Shown here piece by piece: positions 19,932 to 31,900 of a stretch of 64,000 nt of DNA (positions are counted from its first letter, which is position 1; every line of letters begins with the position of its first letter). Origin of the DNA: Anthopleura xanthogrammica (taxonomy: Eukaryota; Cnidaria; Anthozoa; Actiniaria; Actiniidae); assembly GCA_964019055.1 (NCBI GenBank), contig OZ025215.1, positions 9,639,708 through 9,703,707 on the forward strand. The letters run 5' to 3'. Both the position numbers and the translations under genes were made by a program. A model generated the notes under the pieces. The model made no database searches and was not told where the DNA came from. It saw only the letters and a list, made by a program, of their open reading frames with translations.

Positions 19932-22900
19932 CTGCGTTCTAAATGGCAAACAAAAGATAACTATATATACCTATTTAAATTCAAAAATCGTTGTCGGCTT
20001 GAAAAGGTTCTATTATCGAAGCTAGGACCGCGGGGTATTCTGGGTAGTCTATACCCTGGGTATTTGGAGAGTGTTTGCATACATGCACATGCACGAAGAG
20101 TGACAAAATGCTTTTTTCGGTAACTTGAATCCTAGTGTTGTCCCCCTGCCCGTAAATCGTCCAATCCCCCAGGCGATAAATAATGACTATTGAAGATTTG
20201 ATGTTAATATTTGAGTGACCGGGTGGCTTAGTGTCGTAGTGTTTTCAATACCTCAAGAACGGTTTCGCCAGCTCCGGACTTCTGTGATAACCTGAATCCA
20301 AAAATATATGCATGATTAGCATCACTGACTAAGGACTAAGGCCCGGTTCAAACGTCAAACTTCTCATTAGCCAAACAGGGGCGTAGCGAGGACCCAGGTT
20401 CTGGGGCGCACCTCCGCCAAAAATCGCCGAAGCAAAAAAAAAAACGCGATATTTACGACGAAGTAGGGAATAAAACTTTCTCTACAAAAAGTGGGGGGGG
20501 GGGGGGGGGGGGACACCCAGTACAAAAAAAGGCCAAAGAGAGATAAACAAACAAAACAAACAATTACCTAATTACTCCAAAAAAAATTTGGGGGGGGGGG
20601 GGGGGACACGTGCCCCCTCCCTATGCTACTGAAGCCAAACGTATTGAAAACAGTGGATAATAAGGCGGTATAGTTTGATGCCATTAGGTTCGGCTCATGA
20701 GAAGATCGACGTTTGAACTTGGCCTTTTAGATGTGCTAGAGCCAAGAAGCGGATATTATTCGTGGCAGCCGTAATTATTGTCGGCGCGTATTCAAGGCTA
20801 GGAATTCAAAACGACTATAAACGCCTGAAATAAGAATCCGTTTGAATGACCTCACCTTTTTTCAGCTTTGAGAGTTCCTAAAAATAATAGAGAGAATACA
20901 GGTTAACCTATAGTAATAATGGTGCAATAATCGTAGTGGTCTATTTTTTCATAACTGATGAAGACGAAAGTTACGGCACGGCGGGATGCTGCGCAGTTTG
21001 GCGTAAAAAAGATGCTTAAATTCTGTGATAAAATTGACCCAGAAATTAGTACTTCCGGCATCACGAAAAGAGCGCAAAATCCGGTAATTTCTACGATGAT
21101 TTTACTTTTAAATCTAGCGTTACTGTAAAATCCGGAAGTAATTATTGAAGCAAGACTTACTATTTGTTTTTTTGATCCTCGCGATGTAAAATAGTAACAA
21201 TATAATAAGAATACAGAGAACGCCAATTATAGAATATCCAACTGCAAGACAAGTCAAGAACAATTCCATTATGATATTGCAAAAGTCCCTTTTACAGTCC
21301 CCCGCGCCATCTTGAAAGGTAGCCGGGCCTTTGAATCGAAGCGAGACATGGGGTGAGCTTGCGATGATAGAGACCTCTTTTTTAAGGCCCGTTTACACTA
21401 GCAACTTTGTCGCGCGACTTGAGCGGCGATTTTATGGCGATTTCACGGCGATGATCGCAGCTATGTCGCCGCCAATTCAAACATGATCGAAATTTAGTGC
21501 AACTCGCTGCGATTTGGGTCGCCATCGAAATCGCCGCTCAAGTTGCGCGATAAATTTGCTAGTGTAAACGGGCCTTTAACATCTTGAACCATTATACACA
21601 TCTCTCTGTCGTTGCAAGGCCACCTCATGTGTCGCTTCTATGCAAATGTACGGCTATCTTTCAAGATGGCGCTGGGAACTGAAAAAGACTATAGTCCTTG
21701 GCAGAAACGAGTGGAGGTTGGGCACTAGCTTATTTGTCACTGGGCAACAGTGGGTGGACAGTCGTAGCTCCAGTAGGAGTTAGGAGTTAGAGATAGGAGT
21801 TGATAAATAAGTGTATTATTCACCAAGATGTATTTGGGAGTCAGCTCCTCTTGCTTCTTTGAGTCGATCTTTTGTACCTGTGAAGAAAAAAGAGAAACTT
21901 GGTGAAAAATGTTGGAACAAGATAAAACAGTGTTATAGACTTTAATTATACATTAGTATTTCACATTGGTGAGAGAAGGACATGCTTTGAGCCATCGGAG
22001 AAAGAGAACGCGCGCAGGGAGAACTTGATTTCTAGGGAGGGAGGGAGGGAGGGAGGGAGGTAGAAAGGATGAATAGACGGCCCGATGACCTCAATGATCT
22101 TAACTTTATACATACCATCAGTCGGTACTATTGAACCTTTTGCTATCACAACCATAGGGCCTGGTAACATGCTCTACAAAATATAAAAATTTAGATACAA
22201 ATTCAAGTAAAAGATGTCATTATCTAATTCTTTGTGACATCACAACTACCAAAATCCTCTGAGTTCTTTTTCTTATTCTATCTTCTTTTGGAGTCTAGTT
22301 AATGGTGTTAATTTGGCCAACGAAAGAAACTACGAAAAGGATGTTCTGTTAGTAGTCAGTAGTATCAAGAGCATTAATAAATGCGCACTTCCTATTGACC
22401 ACGAGGTACGTGTGTCGAGGCTTCATAGAAGGGAAATCGTGGATGGAATTGGAACTGACGTTCAATCAAACTTTAAGCCATCAACAATGTAACCAGAATC
22501 TCAAAAAATGCTTTGCTATACATGTACAATACTTGTACGAACCTTTTCCTTATCTTGCGTCAGAGCTCTTTCTAGCACTTCGTACTTCTTCCCACTATCC
22601 AACTTTACATTTTCATATTTCCCATAAAACTTCCCATTTCCAAGGGGGAACACTTGTGGGAACGGTCCTGTGTTGGAAGATATTTCTGCTGTTATATAGT
22701 AATGTAGATCTGTTTCTTTAGCAGTTGAGTAATCTGTTAGTTTGGTTGCTTCGATAGAACTTTTATCCAGCTGTCGGACTACGAGCTGATAAGCCCTGGA
22801 ATAAGAAAATGTTACATTAGACGTATACGATGCTTTCTTAGGAGCCATAATGCATTTCAATTTGACTTGCTCAAGCACGTGACTCGGCCTCAGGTCACTG

Positions 22901-25900
22901 CGCAGCCATAATCACAGAAAAATACGTAAATGAATTTGTTTTTAAATATTATTACCGGATTTTCCCATTGACGTCAGAAGCAGGCCAAATAGTTATATTC
23001 ATGATAGAAGTATTGAAAGTACCAAGCGGTGCTAACGGTGCAGGAGGGGCTAAAAAAGACAAAGACAAAGGCGTTATTTCAACAGACAAATGTTTTTCTG
23101 AAAAAAACAAAGAGATTTTGTATTGCAACTATGAGACCGAATATGCGCGTAGTTGTTGGGTGAATTTCTCGACAAGCAACCATTTCAATCCACTTTTGGC
23201 TTCGTCATATCTTCGTCATATCTCAGCTCAATTTGGAGGTCAAAAACAAAAACAGAATTTCAATCTCCTGAGAATTGGAAAGTGAAAGAAAAAGTGCTGC
23301 AAGGGGTCTATAATTAGCTTTTAGAATTCGCTGAAGAATTCTACAGACATTCCGCAAAAGTGATTCGGATTTGGATATGGTTGGCTGAGGCTGTAACCGC
23401 TCAGTCAACGTCTGTTGCAGCAAACGTGAGTCAAGATGATGAAGAAGAAGTATATCAAGCACTTACTAGGAGGCGGGAAAAGTCACGTGACCTGTCAGTA
23501 CATCGTCACCAATTACTTACCATCAATGAACGTGTCTGTTGATATCTTAACACTCTTCTCTCCTTCTCCACACTTTGATGATGCAGAAACTCTGAACTCA
23601 TAATGCGTGTCTGGATATAGATGCTGCACGGTGAACTTTGGTAGTGGATTACTGGTTACTCTCGTTCCACGGTGGATAAAAGTGTTATTATATCGCTTGG
23701 TCCCCAAAAAATAGATCTGTAAATCAATAGGAATGTAACGAAATTTACAGTGCTTGATTATCAACAGCATATACTTGTGAACTCGTACAGTTGTCCCCTT
23801 TACAGTTTCCTGCCCCATCTTGAAAGGTAGCGGTGCCTTTACATCAAAGCGAGACATGAGGTGACCTTGCAATGATAGAGATGTGAATAATTGTTTCAGG
23901 TGTTAAAAAAGGTCTCTATCATTGCAAGGTCTCTCATGTCTCACTTCAATGCAAACGCACGGCTACCTAGCTTTCAAGATGGCGCAGAGACTGTGAAGTA
24001 AACTGCTTGCCATCTAGACAAAATAGGGTTTTGGCGGACATCAATCAATGTTTTTCCATCACATTATCGGAAAACAAAGTTTTCTGACAAGGTAACGTGC
24101 CCATGAAATTTAATGGCAACGCAAGAATGCGTATAGTTTCAAAAGATCCTTCTACACACCGTGTACTTCCTGATAACTTCTGCAACCGATCCTGGTTTCG
24201 TCCACTGTAAGGTTACTTCTCTCTTGTCCCTAAATGTTACAATAACGTCTACAGGACGTTCTGGTGCTGCAACCAAGGAAAACCATATTGAAAATCTCCC
24301 GATTCAGGTTACAACAGAATAGGTCTTTTCGGGTTGGGCGAAATAATGTTTTTCCATTTCAGGCCGCGTGTCATTTCCTAGAGTATCATTTCTTTGTTTA
24401 ACAGTAGCGCACAAGAAAACACTTGAATATGGATACACTTCAAACAAAGAATCTTATTCTCAAGAGAATGACACGTGGTCTGAAATGGAAACACATTACG
24501 CCCAAGCAAAAAAGCTAGGTCTATAAGTCTACATACCAGAAGTATAAAAGCCATAAGGTGTGCTGTAAGGACCAGGACCAGCACTAGTATACCCACGAAC
24601 AGATGTAGTATACTTGGCACACGTTGCAAGGTTCTCCAACACTGTTTTAGACCCATTGATCTCCTTCGAACTGACCGTTTTAACCGGCTTGTCAGATCGC
24701 ATGATTAGAGTCCACGTCACCTCGTACTTTGTGATTGGACCGTTTGCTTTATCACGTGGGATTGGTTGCCAAGATACCACGAAATGTGAAGGGTCCTGTT
24801 TAGTGACTTCTATTATTGATGGAGGTATACTCGGAACTGCAAATAAAGGTGACTGATTCAACAAACTGATAAAATAAAATAAAATACTTTTAAATCTGTT
24901 GCTCAAGGTTAACCACGATTTTAACAGGGACCGTGGTGCAACCCATACTATTCTCTTATATTTCCAATCTTAGCCCCACCACTTTTTTTTCGTACTAGTC
25001 TCTTATATAGCCCCACCATGCTGCGCGGTCCCTCCGTGGTTCATGTGTTCCAGTGAAAGTCTGTGGAATTCAGTTCTAAGTGTTTGTGTTGTTGGGAAGG
25101 TTGTGCATTCTTTACTTTAAAGTTAGCAATTGTGAAAATCTAACGCTGAATTGAGGGCTAACCCTGAGTAAAAGAGTCTGTAATCAAGGAACACAGCGGT
25201 ATTTTATGGCGCCGTAAGAGGCTTATGACAGAAAGTAACGATCTAGGTCCGCCATCTTGGATTCTTAAAAAAAGTCGCACGATCTCTTGTTCACTACATT
25301 CGCACCAGTTCTTCCGTAATTATGGAGCATTCCTTACCATAGATAGGTATAAAAACTTGTCTCGCTGAAGTGTCATTTCCATCCTTAACAGTGACTGCTC
25401 TGACGCGAAACCAGTAGGTCAGACCACCTATCACGGGTAAAGTTACATCCATTACCGAACCTGTGACACTGGCCTTGCTTAACACAGAAAGGCTATCATT
25501 ATGGCTGTATGATACCACGTAAGTTTTGATCACACCATTGGGGAACTCTGGTACATCCCATGTTAGGTGTACGTGTGGTCCTGTGGTATTATTGGGTGGA
25601 ATGACTGATGCTTGAAGATTGAGAGGAGGTGATGGCGCTGGTGGATGAAATTGAACAAAGATTAACATGGGATTCCTGTGGTATTATTGGGTGGAATGAC
25701 TGATGCTTGAAAATTGAGAGGAAGTGATGGAGCTGTTGGCCTGGATGATATGCAGCAATAAACCCCTTGCAGCACGTCGAAATGCAGCTCAGCTTGGAGG
25801 AGATAAAACAATAGGTTCCAATTCTCAGGAGATTGAAATTTTTTTGTTTTATTCTTGGCGTCACGTACAAGGGGTCTATACTAGTTGATAGTGCAGCCAA

Positions 25901-28900
25901 ATTCAGGATTTGTAATTAATAAGGGACAGTATAGCAAAATATACTGAGTGTCAGAGAATAAGATACTTTCCTTACCATCTTGTCCTGTTCTAGCAGTGAT
26001 GCTCTGTGAATAAGGACCATCCCTTATCGTGTAGGCCAGCACCTTAAAGCTGTATGACGTATACTTGTCAAGACCATCCACAATGCATTGTAATGTATCA
26101 TTACCAGGGATATTCTTGATCAAAGAGCGGCCAGAAGACCTTTGATAATGGACCTTAAATCCTCTTATGATGCCATTACGACTATCTCTGGGTGGTAGCC
26201 TCCATGATAAACGAACAAATGTCGAACTAAGTATATTGACGACTAACTGTTGTGGTGGTAGGCTTGGAGCTATGAAAGTTAGGGATTCAGCTGTCAAAAC
26301 ATGTTCTATACAAACATGTGTTTTATATTTGTTAAGTAGTCTTATATCATTATAGTACAACATAATTCTTTTAATTCGTTTTTTAGCAAAGCCTGTAAAT
26401 ATTAATTTTATTAGCATCGCATAGTTCCTTTTAGTAATCTTTGTAAAGCACCATTGAGCTTCCGGAAATGGCGCTATATAAATGTTAATTATTATTATTA
26501 TTATGTGTATGTTGATGAGGATAGATCTATATAACTATTTAATTTAAACAATGGCTGAAGGGGCGAATGGAGATCAGTAATTGGCGATTGGTGCACACAC
26601 ACATAAACAAATCTATTCATTCAGGGTCTGAAGGGCTAAAAGGCAACTGAAGGCTCGAGAGCATTAGAACTGTTTATACTTTGTGTAATGTCTTCTCATT
26701 TCAATCATATTATTACGCATAACATTATTTTTATTACCCACTTCCACAACTGCGCAACCTTCACAGCACAAGACCCTAGTTGTTGTATTATGAAAATAGG
26801 TAAACGCTTATTCATCCATACCACAAACACTAGGTATCTTCTCGGACGTTTAGATAAGGAGTTAGTTCTCAAGGGAATAACGCATGCACATGTTTTGTCG
26901 ATTCAATGGCGGAAATATGTCAAACTCCTACCTTGGTTTGCATCAACAAGGGAAACATTGTAGTTTGTTGATTATATGGAATCCACATGTTTTCAACTAA
27001 ATACTCTTACCGTCTTCCAGGGTTCGCGCAACGACTGTACTTGAAGGACCATCTCCTTTGTCATTGAGAACGTTTATTTTTATACGATAAAGTTTCCACT
27101 TCCTTAAACTATTGATGGGATGAGAGGTTTGTTGACCTTTGATTACAACTGTTGTGTCATCATTCCCTGGTATAGATACATAGATTATCTTGTATCCTTG
27201 CAGTGGACCATTGATTCCAGTTGTTGGAGCCTTTCAAGAAGAATAAAGATGTTGTCAGTAACAGAATGATATTGATCTTTCTTTCTTGGTAGGGTTTCCT
27301 CACTCACCTGCCAAGTAACAAGAAGACTCCGAGATGACGAGGCTTTGACTACAACTGCTTTTGGTACAGCAACAGGTACTGTAACAGATAGAGCGGATTT
27401 CGTATGAGTGTGAAAAGTCACGGCACGGTTACGGCGCGGCGCGGAAACGGCACGGAATAGTCCCTTTCACAGTTCCCTGCGCCCTCTTGAAAGGTAGCCG
27501 TGCCTTTGCATCGGAGCGAGACGAACGGTGAGCTTGCAATGATAGAGACCTTTTGTTAACACCTTGAAAAATTATTCACATGTCGCCAATAGACCTCATC
27601 GGCTTGGGTGTAATGTTGTCCCATCTCAGACCACGTGTCATTCCCCAGAGTATCATTTCATTGTTTAACGGTTGCGCATGACAAGATACATGAATATGGA
27701 TACAACTGAAACAAAGAATCTTATTCTCAAGAGAATGACACGTGGTCTGAAATGGGACAACATTACCCCAAGCCGATGAGGTCTATTACCGATCGCCATT
27801 CGTCCCTTCAGCCTTTGTTTAAATTAAATAGTTATATAGATCTACCCTCATCAACATACACATAATAATAATAATAATTAACATTTATATAGCGCCATTT
27901 CCGGAAGCTCAATGGTGCTTTAAAAGATTACTAAAAGGAACTATGCGATGCTAATAAAATTAATATTTACAGGCTTTGCTAAAAAACGAATTAAAAGAAT
28001 TATGCTGTACTAATATGATATAAGACTACTATAAAATATAAAACACATGCTTGTATATAACATGTTTTGACAGCTGAATCCCTAACTTTCATAGCTCCAA
28101 GCCTACCACCACAACAGTTAGTCGTCAATATACTTAGTTCGACATTTGTTCGTTTATCATGGAGGCTACCACCCAGAGATAGTCGTAATGGCATCATAAG
28201 AGGATTTAAGGTCCATTATCAAAGGTCTTCTGGCCGCTCTTTGATCAAGAATATCCCTGGTAATGATACATTACAATGCATTGTGGATGGTCTTGACAAG
28301 TATACGTCATACAGCTTTAAGGTGCTGGCCTACACGATAAGGGATGGTCCTTATTCACAGAGCATCACTGCTAGAACAGGACAAGATGGTAAGGAAAGTA
28401 TCTTATTCTCTGACACTCAGTATATTTTGCTATACTGTCCCTTATTAATTACAAATCCTGAATTTGGCTGCACTATCAACTAGTATAGACCCCTTGTACG
28501 TGACGCCAAGAATAAAACAAAAAAATTTCAATCTCCTGAGAATTGGAACCTATTGTTTTATCTCCTCCAAACTGAGCTGCATTTCCAAGCTCACCGTTCG
28601 TCTCGCTTCGATGCAAAGGCACGTCTACCTTTCAAGATGCCGTAGGAAACTGTGAAGGGGACTATTTTGAATGTTTTCATACACGGCACGGCACTGACAC
28701 GGCCACGGCAAGGCGCGGTCCGTGCTGTAAGTTTTTCATTGTCTGGCATACGAAAACATATATCCAAGATATTAAAACCGTTTGGAAAAATGCTCGTATA
28801 ATTAGTTGCAAGGATACGACAACAATTCTAAATTTGATAGACATGTTTCGACGTGTGTCAACTCATCTACTGTATTATAGGGTACAGATTTGATGGATCT

Positions 28901-31900
28901 GGGATTATCGCATGATAGTTAATTCCTTCGTGATTCTACTTACAAGTAGAAAGTGTCGTAAAGTTCCTTAACTGACTCCACTCTCCATGGCCTACTCCGC
29001 TGACAGCTTTTATCTTAACACTATAGTTGCTATAGATACTGAGACCTGTGATCACATGACTTAAGGCAGGTGAAGGCATATTTATTGTCTGTGTACTAGC
29101 ACTGTTCTGGTACAGTAGTACATATGATGTCACTCTGGCCTGTGATGGTCTTGTTACTGACTGGGTCCATCTTACTGTTACTGCCGTTGATGTGATGTTG
29201 TCTAAAGTTGGTATCGCAAGGGTCGTTGGGTAATCTACCATAAAAGGGAAGTAGTATTAGTTTAGAATTTTTTGTTGCTCAGAGTTAGCCGCATTTCAGG
29301 GTCAGTACATTCACAAATACCAACGGTAAAGTAAATAGGAATGCACAACTTCAGCAATACAAACACTATGAAATTCCATGGACCTTCACTGGAACACATG
29401 GATATTCTAAACTAAAATCAAGGCTAACCCTTAACAACAGAGTGATTCGAAACTGGAATATTATTGTTACAACGTTAAATTTTATATCCCCGGATGCTAG
29501 ATTATTTCACTTTTATTTCACTTACCGAGAATTACTGTGACCCCAGCACTTTGTACAGCATCGGCAGCATTGTTGTCTTTTTTAATCATGGCTCTACAGA
29601 CATAGGGCTTGCTACATACCATAGAAGCAGACCTCTTGCAACTAATAAGTAAGTTAAACAGTAACATATCATATGGTTATACTTTAGAAAAACGTAGAAG
29701 CTCTGGGCTGCGCAAAAAAGGTCAGGGCAAAAAAGATGCGGAAAAATTGGATTACCTCGAGGTCATACATTTTCCCCTTCATTTCGTTTTTAGTAGACTT
29801 GCGTATCGTGATTGGTTGAATTGTGAGGACATTTCAGTGTTACGGCTTGCCTTGCGTCGTTTGCATATTGTAGAGACGATTTGACCTTGAAAAATGTATG
29901 ACCTTAGCGTGACCTTGACCTTCACCGTGACCGTGCCATGTCCGATAATTTTCATTATAAATGATATCGATGATCCCGCGCGTTGTCATTGGTTACACGT
30001 ACAAATCTCGTCAATTCCGTGCCGTGACTATCTCGCCGTGTCCCGTAACCTTACACAGTCATACGAAATTTACTCTAAGGCAATAACGTTTGCCCTCTCC
30101 CTCTCCCCCCCCCCCTATACAAAAAAAAAACACGCCTATACAACTTACTGATACGTATTGACAAAATCATCAGCAGATGTGTAGTTGACTCTCAGTGTAG
30201 ACTTCTTGACTCCATGAGCACCATGCACCAGACCAGTAGATTGATTCGTGATGTCAGTATTACCAGTGTACCATTTGATGTGCTGTATTAATGGTTCTTG
30301 TACAATACACACCAGATCTACATGGCTATTAGCTGCTGCTGTCAGGTTTTGATTGGTCAGACTTGATATCACTGGTCTGGTAGCTGGGCAATTGGAAAAG
30401 TAAAATTATTGAATAGCGTTTAGATAGAAATTATTTAAAAGCTTTATTGTGCGTCCGATTCGTCACGAAAAATGGACTTCCGGTCCAAAATAAGAGGCAA
30501 AACGGCGAAGAATTTTGTTGCTTTTTTCCTTCATGGCAGGGTCTATTTTTCAAATTTCTCAATAATTTTCAAAAACATTTTATTTTTGTTTGATTTAAGC
30601 CCTTTTCATGAGCAACTGTAATTTTTTGTCAATGTCTTTTGCGTATCGAAAGTTAAGGGGTCACAAAAAAAGAGACTGATTTCATGACATTTTTTGCTAT
30701 TTTTTAGCCATTTCATGAGCAATTGGAACCGTAAATTACGTTACATAACTTTTGTCAGGTTGTTCAATGTTTGCGCATTTAAACTTGAGGGGTCACAAAA
30801 CAATCAAAGGACGCAGTAGTTCCAACATATCTACTGGCCTAGGTATTCATGTGCTTACCATACGAGCATCCATACAGTTCTATTCTCATGCAGATTGATG
30901 TTTTCCATGTTTGAGGTGTAACTTTGATGTGCCTGGCTGAATAAGGGTGACTCAGCCATCTGACAACTACAGTGTTATTGTCAGCATTACCTTGCAGTAT
31001 CTGTAGTAACACAATACGATAGGCTTATTTAGAAATGGACCACTTCTTGACAAAGACAGACAAAGTCATAGAAAAGGTTGCTGTTAATAGACATCATTTC
31101 CATTCTTGTATTGTATTTTTACCAGCTGAATGGCAATCAATTATTCATTGTAAATGTAAATGGATGATAGAGGATGGAGTGCACAGTGGTTACCGTTTAC
31201 TGAAGGCTGTTAATGAGATATATTTATTCAGCTGATTGATACCAAGCAATAGAATACTCTCTGGTTAATTGATAGCACATGACGGGCATTGTTTGCCTGT
31301 AACTGTAGAATGGTAATCAGAGATTCATGAGGTTCATTCAGCTGATTGATACCAAGCAATAGAATACTCTCTGGTCAATTGATAACACATGACGGGCAGT
31401 GTTTGCCTGTCACTTTAGGCTGGTAATGAGATTCATGAGATTCATCAAGCTGATTGATACCAAGCAATAGAATACTCTCTGGTCGATAGCACATGACGGG
31501 CAGTGATTCATCAAGCTGATTTGTACCAAACATGTAATGCACAAAATACCTTATCACTGTTTCCTCCAGCTTTGTAGGTGTTCCACAGATTGCCATCCAT
31601 ACTGTAACTGATAGTGTAGGTGGTGACCCATTTATCCATGATGTGGTCACCCTGTGTTGCTATACCTGTCACTGTCATCACTTGTCCCAGGTCAATCTGT
31701 ATGTACTCTGCGTTAGATGACGTGCCACTGCACCATGAGCTGTCACCATAGAGACGACCACGTGATGCAGTATGGGTGTTGTCAAGGTGAGATGATGACG
31801 TCATTTGGCTATCCTGAAGAACTCCTCCCAGTTCAATTCCAAATGGAGAACTACAAGCTGAATGCGCAAGTATCAAAGGATTATTTTTACATATTATCCG

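Larger units (their letters stand above)
27388..28760. mobile_element. Nested composite: family C element split by a family A element carrying family B and an exon copy
   Basis: Outer family C ends: 27388-27457 (TTTCGTATGAGTGTGAAAAG) and 28665-28760 (ending CATACGAAAACAT). Inside, family A arms at 27458-27550 and 28585-28664 are complementary and share a private variant (GAGACGAACGGTGAGCTTG) not seen in other A copies, so they are the two ends of one element. Within A lie family B copy 2 (27588-27787) and the inverted FN3-3 segment. Uninterrupted family C relatives are at 54995-55174 and 61901-62066. Confidence 0.8.
22543..29234 (-). other. FN3 array and RPTP-like membrane-proximal domain of the receptor
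   Basis: FN3-1: 29234-28944. FN3-2: 27378-27308 plus 27230-27011. FN3-3: 26269-25976. FN3-4: 25637-25338. FN3-5: 24836-24537. FN3-6: 24266-24160 plus 23716-23521. Each shows the early Pro (AP or VP), the B-strand Trp (VRW, VTW, LSW, LTW, VSW, LQW) and a Tyr/Leu core (LxxYTxYxxxV). The single-exon domains are phase-1 symmetric, the classic shuffling class. The last unit (23049-22956 plus 22795-22543) has YQLVVRQL, HYYITAE and GNGKFYGKYENVKL, a pattern I associate with the membrane-proximal domain of receptor tyrosine phosphatases. Confidence 0.85.

Noticed and set aside
20220..20300. tRNA-like sequence (GGTGGCTTAGTG, then GGTTTCGCCAGCTCC)
   Set aside because: B box is degenerate and no element ends can be defined; at most an old SINE fragment.
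20878..20899. Possible 22-nt micro-exon on the minus strand between the TM and tail exons of the receptor, with AG and GT borders
   Set aside because: Including it leaves phase 2, which fits neither acceptor of the last exon (19939 or 19932). Direct joining of the TM exon to 19931 keeps the frame.
28067..28483. Plus-strand 138-codon FN3 open frame as an independent gene
   Set aside because: It is the inverted copy of the receptor FN3-3 exon with intron-derived ends; no signal peptide, neighbours or further exons on that strand.
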